A DNA stretch of 64,000 nucleotides from Mycteria americana (lineage: Eukaryota > Chordata > Aves > Ciconiiformes > Ciconiidae), in contig NC_134374.1 in NCBI RefSeq assembly GCF_035582795.1, forward strand, positions 24,877,798 through 24,941,797, read 5' to 3'. Position numbers and translations under genes: made by a program. The notes under the pieces were generated by a model, which was not told where the DNA came from, did no database searches, and saw only the letters and a list, made by a program, of their open reading frames with translations. Positions within the stretch are counted from its first letter, which is position 1; every line of letters begins with the position of its first letter. Positions 12,701 through 27,700 of this stretch are shown one piece after another.

Positions 12701-15700
12701 AAGGCCAGCATCTCAACTGTTTTTGTAATGATCCTTGAATAACTCTCTTCTCAGAATCTTAACACATGAATTTACATGGGATTTAGTCCACAGTGATCTA
12801 AACAACTTTAAGAGACACTGTGTGACCTCGCTTTACTGTAAGGTAGTGGCCTTAGCAGCCTGCTGATATTGTGGGAAGCATTGCTACCCTCTGTGTGTGG
12901 CTACAAACTACTTTTTACCTTCTGGCTAAGTGGCAGAACTGCAAATCTGAGTCGGGTCAAAATATCTCCTGTAAGTCAAGTTGAATTCATCAGTGCTTCC
13001 ATTTTTGGAATATTTTTCACCATTTCAGATGATATTATATAAAATGTGTCCATTCTGCTTTCATCAAATCCAAGACAGGAATACTTTCTTTCAGCTTGAT
13101 GTGAAAAATAATATATTCTTATTTAAGAATATATTATTGTAAGTTGGTAAGACCAGCTGTCAGCATTACTGTTGTGCCAATGTTGTTGCTACAGACTTTT
13201 AACTTTGTCACAAAATAGGAAGTCACATTTATCTGTGCTGATTTTTGTACAATTAAAGAAATACTGTTGGCTGTATAAGCGTGGTGGTTGGGATAAATCT
13301 AATCTGTGTTTTTTGTAGGATAAATGTACAGCCATACTTGCATTCAGCAATATTATCTAAAATTCTGGATGCTTCCTGAAAGTTATTTAAATCATACTTA
13401 AAGTGTGTTTTGACTGTGAAAATGAGTTATCCATCAGTGACATAAATTGCATTATTTTTCTTGATGGAAACTTGGTATAGTCACTTTTTTTATTTTTGAA
13501 ACTCGAAGTCCTGATTATTTAGGTTTCTCTCCTAACTGACTTTTTAATTGGGTAGTTTAAGCCTTGCTTCTAAATCTACTTGTCTAAAAGTAGTTCCATA
13601 AATACAGAGTTGGATGCAGTTGCTGGCTTTTCAGGCACCAAAGTGAGCCACCACCTTTGAAAAAAAGGTGTCTCGAGTTTGTAAAAGCCTCGTTTGTTAA
13701 AAAGTGGCACCTTGTTACTTCTCAGGTCCAGCACATGTTCCTATGATGTCACCAAATGGTTCTATGCCGCCTATATTTGTGCCTCCCGGTTACGTATCTC
13801 AGGTAAACTTTTAATTTATTCTTCTATTGCAGTATGTTTGTGGGCATGGCTTTTTAACAACAAGGCTATTGATTATTTTATCTGGAGCAGCTGTTAAGAG
13901 CATTTCTCATACTTTTTCCATTGAACTTATCAACTAATTTAACTTTATTGTAGGCGCTATCACCTTTTGTTCACTTAATAAAATTTGATCTAGTTTTCAG
14001 GATTTTTTTTAGTAATACTACTAGGCAGTAAAAGATTACTGGTAGTAAGATAGTAGAAGGCTCTGAAGTGGCCGTCCGTTGAGCTCCATTAACAGGATCC
14101 ACATCTTGATTTTTCGTCAGTCCTGTTTTCAAGGTGAAAGTAGGTGCCTGGGTCATAGGAGCAGTCACAGTTGCCTGCAGCCTGCTAAGTGTCAGAGGAC
14201 GGATGAGTACAGACGGTGCTTAGCTCTGCTAGAAGCAGTCTGATAGGAACATAGCTGGGGGCAGCACTGGAATTGAGCGTGTCTCACACGTACTGTGGAT
14301 ATGAGACTCGTGTTTCTTACATTGAGGTTATATGGGTCATACACCGGTATCATTCTCTCTTTCACCCCTTAGGTCTTTTTTTTTTCCTGGACTGCGTAAG
14401 ATATTTCTCTTTAATGCCTTCTCTTAATTCAGATTTTTCTATTCTAATATAATGATATTTATCAAAGTTTTCAATGCCCCTTTCTTTACCAGCTCTGATC
14501 TGCTTAACATTCAGCAAAACACTCTACTGTTATAGCAGACGTGTGAAGAGGAGTGTTAATGCTAGTGACGTGCCTATGAAATGAGCAGGACTCTGGGCTT
14601 CTCTCCCAGCTTTACTTTTCCATTCTCACTGATTTTCCACTCCTCTGCGTTGTTAAGTCATAGCAGATCAGACCTGCGTGTGGTATTTGAACTGCTATCA
14701 GAGATATTTGAAGCTACCAGTTTGACTTGCTTCTGAATTAATGCATTTTTAAAGGGAAGTAATTAAAAACAAATGTTTAAATGGCTAGGTTTCTCATTTT
14801 CTAGTGACGTTCAAAATTAGGAGTCTTCTGAGCAGGCTTGAAAACCTTGTAACTGTATGTTCTTGAGTTCCTCAGGCAGTTGTCCTTTTGCATACAGCTG
14901 CGTCTGCAGTTTGTGCTTCTGCTATTATAAGTAAGTACTTTCATGCAGACCCTGAAGAAGGATCCCCCAGATAATTTATGCATCAATATGAAATTGAGTC
15001 TTCAGTGCAAACAGTATGCAGAGCACTGGCGAATGCTGAGGCGTACAAACTGAAAAATACATTTGTTCTGTGTTTGATGTTGTGTGAACTAGGAGGTTTG
15101 GTTTGGTTTGGTTTTCCCTTGGTCATTATGACAGGGATAGACAAGTTTGAAACCAACTTTAAATCAGAGCTTGAGTTACTTACACTGATCTTGTCAGCAG
15201 ATGAGACTAACTTTCTGTTCCCAAAACTGTCTGGCAGAGCCCAGAGTTAAGTTATGTTGGTTGCTGCCTAAGTGGAATGAAGTGATTCAGTAGTGGATAA
15301 TGGGGACATAGCAGCTTCAGACTGTACAGTCATGTAAAAGTCTTATTATATTAGTGTATCCCTTCTACCCAAAACTGTGCCGTGTGTTCTTGCTTAATAT
15401 ATACATCAAATCGAGTTAACATAGCCAGCAAATTTGCTATGAGTTTTGACTTGTATACGTTATAGCGTGTTACAATATTATGCAATGTAATGTAGTTCAA
15501 GTGGTTATTTAGTTCCGTCGACGAACCAAAAAGCCCCCTGCGTTGCTTCTAGAACAAAGTGTATTCAGTGTAAGCTTAGTCTTAAGTGACTTCTCCTTGT
15601 CATTTTTTTTCTTCTATTTAAAGTCTGTTAAGAATCGCTAATAATGCAGCTGGCTCTGAGGTCGTCTCACAGCTGAACTTTTTCATAGCAATTTGTGAGT

Positions 15701-18700
15701 GGACACATTTTATTTCCCTTCAGAAGAATAATTTCTCATTAGTTTGCTTTATCTTTTGCTGAGGAGCTTTTCAAAATGTACCTTTGGTGTAAGCAATATT
15801 TCAATATCCATAATGCCTTCTTGGCCAACTAGGAAACGCTACAGTGATTTCTTATAGACAAACTAAACATGCTTTAAGAGAGGATCTTGAAGGAACTAAC
15901 AGGATAAAACATACGGCCTGCTTTTGTGCAAGTGCTTTCTTTAAATGCCTAAAAATATAAATTGTGTATATTTTTAGTAACAGAGGGCTACATAAATAAG
16001 TTGAAATCTTCTAAGAGCAGTTTTTGTTTTTTATGATTTACTTTACAGATGGTATTTAAAAAAATTTTTTTTTTTGGCATCTCAGTCTTGTATGCCAGCC
16101 TGCAGCTGGAGCACGCTCCCCACTTGCATCCACAGATAACATTTTCTGCTGACTGCATGATCCATCTCTGTTAATACTAAAGCACTGTAAGGCCCTGCCT
16201 AATAGCATTTGTGATCTGCATTTTTAAATGCAACTCGGAAGAGATGACTGATGTAGAAGGAAGGAAGCATAAAGCTGCAGACTAATTTTAAACCAATCTA
16301 AGAAAAATGCCTGGTTTTCCTACTGAGACTTGATTAATTTTGAAGTGTCAGTTTGCTTTAAATACTGAACATTTTTCTATCTTTTTTTTTTTTGGCAATT
16401 ACATTGCTCATACCTGTTTAATTTTTTGAGTGAGGGAGAAGAGAAAACAATGGATTTGTTTTCTGCCTTTAAATAGGATTTAATACAATCTAGTTTGCTT
16501 CCGAGTCAGACTTCACATTAGATACAGTCTGAATTTTATGCCCATGGACTTCTGTATTGTGGCAGAAGAAACGAACTGGAATATGACCAGGTGATTTCTC
16601 TGATGGTCGGCTCGGAAGCCTTTGACCCCGTCAGAACTGTAGGTGCTGGAAACGTAATCCCTCAGATAAGCAAAATGGACTGTAACCACAGAGTGACAGC
16701 GAATCGGTGTAGATGTCCTCTGCCTGTACTATGAACCCGGCCTGGAGAAGGGACCCTGTAAACCTCCGCCTCTGGTTGTCTGTTCCAGGTGTCTTAAAGA
16801 CGAGACTAAACGGGGCATTCTTTGACTTCAGTGTCATCATTGTTTAGTATGTCTTTTTGTGAATCCTACTCTGGTGGTGTTTCTTGACCTTGTCTTCTAA
16901 AACCTGTGTTCTGTCCAAAGTCTCGTCTCAGTTTTAAGATTTAGAGAAGCGTTATTGTATCAAACCTTAATGTATTTTAAATTTACTGTAGGAAAAGCAA
17001 TACATTGAGTTATTAATGTATTTCACGTTGGCAGAATTAGACTCCAGAAGGAGCCTATATATTGTCAGCTTAGGACACATGCTTAGAAGTGTGCGTACAT
17101 ATGCATGCACTGTCTCAGCATCTCTTTATCCTAGAGTTCAGACGCACAGACAGGTTCCTTGTCTGAATTCTCTTAGCCTGTGGCAAACGTGAAATGTTTT
17201 GACATTTGAGTTGGGTTGGATCAGAGTACGAGACAGGAGAGCTGACTTGTAATACTTTGTACTTGCCATAGGCTAAGAACGTGTATGCAGACGTGTACCA
17301 CAAATCAGGTGACATGCAGTGACATGTACGTACGATAGTGCCGTCAGTCAGGATGTGGTCTAAAGCGGTTCTTCTAACTGTAATTACAAGCAGACTGGGA
17401 ATTACACCCTGATTAATTCATATTACTTGTTTAAAAGAATATATAAGTTATTCATAAATTATAGATTGCTTAGCACTTTAGTGTGTGAGGCTCAGCTTCT
17501 CAAAACTGACTGCCTCAAACTCCAGTTTCGTCCAGTAATGTATGCTGGGTTTCCACTGGAATTCATTTGGGTGTGCATAGCCCTGACTGTCAGGCTGTGG
17601 GTATACACTTAAGCATAGAGGTTCTTTATTAAATGTACAATATTTGCAAGATTGTTTTTGTACTGACGGTTCATTTCTTATGTTGCATAACAGGTGGTGG
17701 AAGAAAATGGAGTTCGTAAAGTGGTGGTATTGCCACACTCGGCTGAATTCCATCCTTCCATGCATCCTCCTCCTCCTCCTCCTCCCCATGTGCCACATTA
17801 CATGCATCATCACCATGCTTTGCTTCCCCACCCACCTCACCCAGTGTACCCTCCGGTTCCTGGGACAGGAGAGCTACCACCACAGTTCATGCACCAGCAT
17901 CCACCACCACACGTTTTTCAAGAACAAGGTGAGAGCACAGGTGATGTTTAAATACACAGAAGGCTTTTCACTCAGTGCATCTAGATTGAGACAGCCGAGT
18001 TTGTCGGTAGCTCTTTCACACATTTCTGTGGTTTTTTGTGCTAGTTATTGGACTCCCTGAACCTTATGTATGTTCACAGGGTGTCTCAAAAAACACTTGT
18101 GTATAAGGTATCATGGAGCCTGGTCTGAAGGCACTCTGCATGTGCAAAGCATGATTGTATAAAGTTTAAATCTGCTGCTGTTCTGTTTTTAAGGATTTAA
18201 TGCAAAAGCAGTAACTTAGAAGTGTCCTAGCACTATGTATATTTTTCATGGATCCTTACTTTTGTTACTGTAAATGCATTAATGATTTCTTCTACCTTTC
18301 TCTAAAATTGTGCTGGCCAAAACTGCTGTGTTTTGTCACAGCCTTGGCATGAAGTTTTTTGAAAATGCATTTACTTTGGTACATGAATGTATTTTTTTGG
18401 CTAGACAGTCCAAATGCGACTGGAAAGAAAATAAAAATAACATACATAAACCAAAAACCATAGTAATCCATGCTGGAGGGTGAAGTGCAAGTCCACTCTA
18501 TATTTAAAAACTGAATGAAGCAAGACTTCAATGGAGGACTGGGATCACTGCTGAATTAAACCAGGCTGTAAGCCTTACTATATAAACAAACATTTAACAC
18601 AGAAAGAAATGAGACTCTGTAAGACCATTCACTACCTTTCTCTCTGTCAAGCTTGAATTGGTAATTAAGCTATTTCAGCTCACGTGTAGGGTAAATTATT

Positions 18701-21700
18701 CAGTAGCACCTAAGCTGTGTTTTAAAAAGTTAGTTTGGGTCCTAAATTTGCTTACGCTTTTTTGAAAATGTGACTGTATGGCTATATCAGGGAAGAAAGG
18801 CGCCTGTAAGGCATAATCTTGAGCAGCTAACAAAAGAGAAAGGCCTGAAGAATTACACTTTAAAAAAAAAAAAAAAACAAACCAACCCTAAACTCAGCAA
18901 GTGCTCAAAAATAATGTTTAAGAAAAAAAAAAATCAACAATTTGGATATGGGTTAAATAGGAAACATGGAAATTTGCTTGCAGATATTTTGTATATCTTA
19001 CTGTAGCATTTAACTAATGTTGACAGCTTTTCAAAACAAGAATTAAACCTCCAGGCGCATTCTTCTCCTACTACCTGATCTTTATGCTCATACACTGATT
19101 TGAGCCCAATCCATAAACTCTTTATCAGGTGAGGTTCCTAAAGTCTAGCGAAGCTTTGCCAGTCAGCAGTGCAATACGTGCACATTTCTTGTTTGTTGCT
19201 CTCCTGCCCGGAGACACCGGAGTATCAGCCGTGAAACTCCTCGGGACTTCACAGGTGCACCAAGCCGAAGTTATGCGAGCCATGCAGCTCCATGCATCTA
19301 CAGACTGACAAAGCAAGCACAGTGAGGTTCCGTGGGTTTTCAAGTTCTGGTTTTACTGTAGTTGTTCTTCTAACTTACAGAGCATTTCTCAGATGTCAAA
19401 TAAATTGTACTGAATAATGAAATAAGTTCTCCTTTCTTTGTAGAACCTCGTTCTCATGGAAGGACAAACTTCATTCAGCGAGATGAAAGGAGTCTCAAAA
19501 TGCAAGAACACCTGAAGAAAAGACTAAAAGACAGACAAGCTAGTGGTCATACTAACAATAAACTTAACAGTCCTCCATCTTCACCACATAAAGTTGTTAA
19601 TTCTTCCAATGCAACAATTCAGAATGGAAATGGAAAGGGACAGCAAGGGGCAGGAGGACCACTAAAGCAGAAGCAGATAGGAAAAACAAAGGGCAGTCCA
19701 GATGCAGAGATGGGAGGTAGGTTGCATTCAAAGGGTGAAAAAAGAAATCGGGGGGGTTTTGTTGTTCTGTTCTGGAAAAAAAAATTCTTTTGTAACAGAA
19801 GATGCTATAAATTTATTGCAAAACGGTTTCTGAAAAAACTGAATTTGTAAATTTCTTTGACTGTTCACAGTTAGAGAAAGCCTGAAATACTTTTCATTAT
19901 GTTTAGATTCCTGTAGAACTCATAGTAAGGTCAAGTTTGTTCATTTGAGATTTCTCAGCTAAGATCTTCAGGAGGATTTAATTTTAGAGCTTTTGTTTAC
20001 TTCTCTGCCTTCTCTGCCGGGACTGATCAATATTCCAAGTGAGGATGACCTGTGGGTACTTACAGAAAAAGCTTCTGGTGTCATTTTTTGTGGTACTTTT
20101 CCCATAACTAGGAGTAACTGAAAGCTTCAAGAAATAGGAAGGTTTGAGCAACTCTCTGTACAGGTTGCTGTTTGATCAGTTGTAATTTCAGTTCAGTGCA
20201 TTATTTTGCTCAAATGAACATTTGAGTTTTTTAATAGCTTATGGCTATGTATTTGCATATACTAAAGTACCTTGTGTCCAATATCTTTGTCTTTCCTCTT
20301 GATTTCAAACGGTGTCGCTGAAATGCAGACAGTCTCTTACCATGATGCCTTAAATGATTTGTGCATCTTTTAGCGTTTTGCGTGTGTGTCTGAAATTAAG
20401 TGGTCTTGTTAGGCTGCAAGGTCTAGTCCTCATCTGTGTTACTATTGTATTTAACTCTTCGGTTAGAGAAATAAAAAAGAAATCGGACTTTGTATCTTGG
20501 GAAGTAAATAGAGGTGGAAGCTTTTATCCAACTTGTTTCAAGGGTGAAAAATATACTTGATTAAAGATTTGTCTTAATACAAATTTAGTAGGGGGGAAGT
20601 TTTTATTTGCAGGCAGAATGATATCCTGAATTGTTTGACATGGACAATTGTAAAGATAGGATTCAGTTTACAGATGTAACCCTTTTGGTACCCATAGGTA
20701 TTTTTAGTGTGCAGTTTTGATCGGGCTTCTTCCAAATTATGCCTAGACCAAATGTTTTGCAATAGGAATTCAAGGAAAGCACATAGAATAGAGAGATAAG
20801 ATCTCATTGTCATTTTTTAACACCTTTCATTTTTGGAGGAATGTTTTTGTGTTGTCAAAGAAAACCCATTTATGCTCAGATTAGGAAAATACACCCTTTG
20901 TGCAGGATGTACTAAAAGGGGTTTTGTAACGCTGTTAGTTTTGGATAGTTCATGTTTCTACCCCTCGTGCAGCCAAAACAAACAGGGGAAGTGAACTTTG
21001 CACAATACGTACTATTGTTAAACTCTTAATGAGGCGAACTCCATCTTGTGGTGGCATTTTTGTAACAGGCTGGTTTACTCTTGGGGTTTTCGGTAATCTG
21101 TTTTGTATTTGAACTTTCAGAATCTGACACAGAATCCAAGAAATGTGATATTCACTTGAGCATTGGCAAGCCAGTCGTAAGTATTACCCTTAAAATATCA
21201 TTATTTTCTGTGCATATAGATTCTATAAAATAACGTGTCTTATTGATCTCGCTTTCTTTTTTCTTAATGGTTTATGTTTTTAATAGAGAAAATGTATTTT
21301 AGTTGCCAGAGTTTACAGCTGGGAAAGGGCAACCATGCTATGGAAACCCACTATTTCTCAATTTTCTGAAACTGTGTGACTCGGTTTCCCAGTCTGTAAG
21401 CCGAGAATATATCCACTGTTGAAGTTGTCTAGTGCATGTGAGGTCTTTAGTACCTTGCAAACCAAGGGCCTGCTAAACTAATGGAAGTCTATCCACTCTT
21501 GGAACCATCCTTCGTTCAGCATAGAGGATTTAAGAATATTGGGAATAGAATTTACAAAAATAGATCATCTCTTTATGTTATGTTTAGAAATTGGAGCAAA
21601 TATTTGAGTATTTACAGAATTATTTAGGAAATTGGAGTCTGGTAACGTTAATTTGAATGTCTGAAGGCTAAAACTGCACTGATATTTTTGATCTTGAGCA

Positions 21701-24700
21701 TGCTTAATGAAATTTGTCTTTGCATTATCTATACAGTAAGCATGGGTTGTATTCTTTTGCTCCAGCTTCCTAACTATTCTTTGTTACGGTAGTATTTTTT
21801 CATTGCTGGTTCTGACTTCTGTACTTAATGCTAACAGAAGGCTGTGTTGACTTTGTCAGAGAAAATTTGGAGTATGGGAATTAAGCAGCAAAAAACTTAG
21901 ACCAAAAAGTTGAGTTGGGAGCACTTAATGTCAGAGCCTCTTGCTGTCCTATAGCTTGGTGGTTAAATATTAAGATTATGTGAGGGAGTTGTAATAGAGT
22001 TAAGAGGTTAGGCCATCTGACTGTGCCAAAATACAGATCTGGTGTCGGTGTTCAAGACTCCAAATCAGAAAATTTGCTCCAAATGAGTGATGCAAACAGT
22101 ACAGGTGAAACAGAAATTTTCTCTTCATACACTGAGAAAATGTGGTGTGTCTATACGTTTGTTTGGTGTTTGAAGGGAAATCCTTTAATATATTTTAGAA
22201 ATGAAAAGAGGAAATAATTTATATTCAAATAATGACTCAATATTTTCACTACAAAGGTAAAGAATTCCTCCAGTGAGGATCTTCATAGGCAAACTAGCGA
22301 CACCATGTTATTGACTAACATACCTTTTATTACAGAAAGCAAACTTACTTGCATTATTTATGCTTTTAATAGGTTTCTGATATACAAGCAAGATCAGCCG
22401 TTCTGTCCTGGAATCTCCCAGTTAGTTCACAGAATGGAGAGAGCCATAGTCATAGTCCAGCAGCATTTACATTTGAAGTAGCAATATCCAACAGTGGTAA
22501 AAATGGAAAATTTAAATCTGTCTATGTGTAAGTTTAGTTTCTTCATTTAAGCACAATACCGATGTTTAAAAACATTAACCAATCAGCAATCTCTCTATCA
22601 GGAGCTGTTTATTGACTTGCAGACCTACCTACTTCACATGAAATAAATTTTAAGTAATATCACTAAGAGTTACATGGACAATGGAAAACGTGAAAATTAA
22701 ATGTGCGCTACATGGTTTTGCTTTTCAATAAGCTTTTGTCCTTTAAAGTATAAGGAAGAGCTGTAACACTTTTTTTTTTTTTTTTTTTCCCTTCCCCTTT
22801 TCACAGTGGGGAAGAATTAACAATTACACTTCCTGATCTCAGACCAGCGACTGATTATCATGCCAGGTATGTTGCTGGGAATGAAATGCTTAATGCTTTT
22901 GTTGATATGTAAATTACAAAACTATTGTGGCTTCATGAAAAAGGTGTGATCACAAACGACTTGAGGAATATTCTGCAAAAATATCATAGCTACGGACACT
23001 ACTGTTGCTATCTAAATTCCCACTTATCTTCTAATTTCATAAAAAGTCACCTCATTTTCTCCCCTGCTATCTTCTCTGTCTTGTTTCTCTGAAATACAAA
23101 CTTTAAGTTATCCTCTGTTGGTGTTGTTTAGAACAACAAGATTGGACTCTGTGAAAGAGATTGTTGCAGGCTGAAGGCAGGGGCAAATAAAATAATTTAG
23201 CCTTGAACATGGATTTGCAAGTCTGACTTGTCGGCTTGATTTGGAAAGTTGCTTCTCTAAGCTGCAAGCTTCTGTAGCAGTGCAAGAAGGGAAGTGGAAA
23301 CGGGTTGAAATGGGGAGAAGTTAGATGCTGTGTTACAAGGGAACAAGGCGTGACATTCAAGAATTGCCCCGCAGAGTAAATAAGCATTACTGGAGAAGGT
23401 GTTTAACTGGTCAGGAAAAAGACAAGCTGGTTAAACAAGCCAGGAGAACACTGTGATCCAGTAGCGGAAGAGAGCGCCTCAATGCTTGGGCACAGAAGGA
23501 GACAAGTTTTAAGACTTACTGAAGCAAACTCCTACTCTTAAACTGCAGAACACTTCTGTGTGTGTAAGCACTCAGCGCAGCTCGGCTTGCACAGTGTAGC
23601 ATAGCGCGTGTTTGGTTCGTGGGGTTGCTCGCTACACGGGCCAACTTTTTTACCTACGATTCACTTGATAAGACGGACAGTATTTCTGAAAAATTAGTCA
23701 AGTCATTGCTCTTCAAAAACAAACATAAATGAGCATGACTGTTGTAGAGATTCTGTCCCGTTTGAACAGTTACACTGATAAACATGGCTTTATTGCCTGA
23801 ACAGCTGATTTAGCCCGTGTTAGTATCCATACTCTTGCACAAGTGTTGTCTGTGTTTGAATCTCAAGGTCTTTTTAGCAAAAGGTTGGTTTCAAGTCAGG
23901 TATTCTGTTACCATTTGGTAACACTTCCTGTAGTTTTCATCATGCCTCTCGCATGTATTTCGTCACTAAAACATCTCCACTGTGGTAGACAGTAATTGTA
24001 AAGTTAATGAAGGATGCCAAGTGGAGTCTTCAAGATCAGTAAGTGTGCCTATGTGATCTCCATCACACTACTCTGTCAGCATGCCCCTCTCTCCCTGAGT
24101 GTAGAACGGATAGTAGTGTTTCTTACGATGTGGGCATCAGTTACTAGAACCTGGAGCGACATCATAACCTCACTTTTTGTTATTTCTTCCTGAATGAAAA
24201 GGCGTGAAGTGGTTGTCTTTTGGAATCAGTGATCTGATAGAAGGGTGATTGGACACTTGTTTCCTATAGCGTGAGCGGGCCGGTCTTGTTGCTGTAACTA
24301 CTGCGTGTGATTAAACGCGTTTCTAAAGCTGACAACTCTTTCCTTAAATTTTCAGGTGCTAATGCAATAGCAACATAATTAATTGTCCTTTGTTCAGAGT
24401 TTCAGCAACCAGCAGTTCCATAAAGGAATCCATTTCGGAATTGGTGAGTTTCACTACAGAAAGTTGTGAGCCAGACTGTCCAGCTGCACCGAAGCTGATT
24501 AACAGAACCAAAACCAGCCTGAGTTTGCAGTGGAAGGTAAGCGGTCTGGTGGATTCATGTATGGGATGTTTAATTTAGCTTGGTCAATAATTTAGTGTGT
24601 ACTTTAGGTGTTGGCTTTTAAGTTGCTCAGTTGAGACTGATAACTGAAATCATAATTGTTTCTTCCTCTCTCTTTCACTGCTTACTTAGTTTCTTGCGTA

Positions 24701-27700
24701 TGGCTTTAGCGTGATAGAGTTGGCAGCAGGTCTCTCGTAGTATGAACTAACCAGTAGGACAGTTCTCTTCTGAACTGGCAGCATAGGAAAGGATAGAGCA
24801 TTTATATTTTCACTTGGGGTCCCTGGATGATAAATAGACATAACCTAACGTTATAATTCAGAGGTCTCGTACTTATTCTAACCAACTCATCGTGAATTTC
24901 TTTGGCTAGTTTGTAGATTTAACTTTTTGAATCTGACTTTTGAATATATGCAGTATCTGTGAAGACTTGTTGGTAACTGTGCTTTGTCTCTCCATGTTTT
25001 TCTTACGACTACGCTTTTATCTGGAAAATGGTTTATAGCTAAATGTCTTCAATTATTTAAATTATATGTGTAATCTGTACTCAGAAAGTAAAGGTTGTTC
25101 CCAATTTCTGTGTCATAACAAACACAAATGTTGCTCGTCTGAATGCTTACCTTGCTCAGGCAGTTGGGGAACACACAGTGCAAGGACACGAGGAAAAAAG
25201 CTATAAGAATATAATTTGCTTTATTCATAAAATAAAACTATTCATAAGTTCATATTCTAAACTATCAGAATTAATAGAAGTAGTATAGCAGCCTGGAGAG
25301 CCATCAGGAATGAGGAATTAAACTCGTTAAAATGCCTGCTAGTTTTTACCCTTTCTAACTCACTCGCTGAATACGTGTGTCTGCCCACAACAGAGTTTCA
25401 GATTATCACAAGTATGTTTGTGGAAGAAGAGGGCTGCTCTGTATGCCCGCTGCAGATTCCTTTCAGCTCTATGCTAAGTATTGTGTTTTAAAAGGCAGTT
25501 GGAGTATATTCTATTCAATTGCTAAAATGTTTTTTTAATGTGCAAAAATATTTATAAAAGTACAACTGTTTGATTTTAACTTTTTTCATTGTTTCTTTAT
25601 TTTCAGTCCTCAAATGACAATGGTTCCAAAATAACTAATTTTCTTTTAGAATGGGATGAGGTAAGACCTTTTCTAGTGCAAAAAAATCATAATGACATCT
25701 GTAGACCAATTATACTTAAAAATACTTTTTGCTTAGGTACATCAGCTATTTTCAGTGCAACTGTGCAGACAGTTTTAAAGGGACAAGCCAATTAAAAGCT
25801 TGAATCAAATGACACGTATTGCGGCAATTCAAGTAGACAATCCTTTCAGAGCCTCTGAGGGGACAGTGTAAAACTCCCTCATTTGGTTCTTGTCATTCAG
25901 AGCATCGTTAATTCCTATGCTCTGTTTCAATGGATGAGCATTTGGCTTGTATCTTCAGTAGCTGTCACAAATATCACTCAGCTTTTGAACTTCGTACTGA
26001 AATGTATTCCAAAGCGATAATATACTTCAAAAATGTGCTTTGTTTTCAACTGCAGTCATTTATGACCATTTTGTCAAATCTACAGTGCCAAAAAAACCCC
26101 AGGTATCTGCATCATAATGTGGTATTACTATCGAGCATGCTCAGGATTACTATCGAGCATACTCAGTATGACCATGATGACATTAGCTTTTTACATTCTT
26201 TAGGCTTACTCATTTTTGTTTAATTATTATTAAATTAGTGAAATGACACTTAGGAAAATTTAGAGTGAAGAAGTTGACCTTAGCGGGGAGCATACAGTCA
26301 CCATGCAAAAAGTTACTCAGGTTGTTCTCACTTTTTTTTAAAGGGGAAGAACGGACCCTTCAAAGAATGCTACTATGGGCATCTGAAGCAGTATAAACTT
26401 ACCAAACTCTCTCCTTCTACAAAATATTCTCTCAGATTAGCTGCTAAAAATGATATTGGAATGAGGTAATGAACGCAGTGTATCATAGCACTTATTTTCT
26501 CATGAGCTGTGTCTGCTGTTGTTCATATTTTTTAAAAACTATTTTTCCAGTGGGTTCAGCGAGACAGTGACATACTATACAGCAGGAATCGTCCCACCAG
26601 CCCCATCGCCCCCCGTGCTCGTTGAAGCAGGAGTGACCTGGCTGTCAGTGAAGTGGAGCCCCCCTACCGGGGTGTCTTCAGATGACTCTCTCACTTACAG
26701 TTTAGACATGGAAGAAGAAGGTTCTGTAAGTGCTGGCTTTTGTTATATGTGCCAAAGCCTGATACGCAGTAGTGCTTAAATAAAAAATTAACTCTGTATT
26801 TTACTTTCAAATAAAATGCTGCAAAATACCGTAATGGTTGGCAAGTATTGCATGTATTAGTGAAACAAAGGTGAAGCTCAAGCTAAAAAAAAAATTTGAT
26901 CGATCTGATCTGGTTTTTATTTTATCATGGAAAATTAGTGACTGTGTCTTGTTCTTACTTTCCCTCCTTTACAGGGTTATGGTTTCCAGCCCCAGTACAA
27001 TGGAGATGAACTCTCATGCACTTTAAGAAATCTTAGGAGGAGTACATCCTATAAGTTTAGGGTTTGTATGGTATTTTGTTTCTAATTTAATTATGACTGT
27101 ATGCTTTTCTGAAGCTTTAGCATTTTCATACAGCTCAGACGCTTTCTACGGAGACAGCAGAAAATTACCTGCAGTGCTTTTGTTGTTATAACAGGTTTTG
27201 GTGGAATCCTAATACAAATCAGATTTTTTGCACTACCTAATTTTGCTTTTAAATTGTTGTCTTTTCTGTTGTGGGGTTCTGTTTTTTGGTTTTGTTTTTT
27301 TGGGTTTTTTGTTGTTTTGTTTTTTGGTTTGTTTTTTTTTTTTTTATGGAAGAACTTCATAAATAGCAGGATGTTACTTGTCATTAAATCAAACATTTAT
27401 TACATATTCCATTCATTCCTGAAACAGCTCTTTGCCTACAACAGTGAAGGAAAAAGTAGTCCTAGTGAGGTGGTAGAACACAGCACCAATCCTGACAAAC
27501 CTGGACCACCAAGTAAACCAACTGTAAAGGGCAAGATCCATTCGCACAGCGTGAAAGTCACGTGGGGTAGGTTACCTTTTGTTAACGCCGCATTCGAGCG
27601 CTGCTTAAGTACGTACAGTCACTCGGTAACGCCGATTAAAAAACAGAGGCGAACTCAGGCTAATTATTTGTCTCTGCAGATAACCGTTATTGCAGGAGAA

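Noticed and set aside
21040-21058. CTCF-like word (CCATCTTGTGGTGGCA)
   Set aside because: Only the GGTGGCA half fits; too many mismatches in the rest of the motif.
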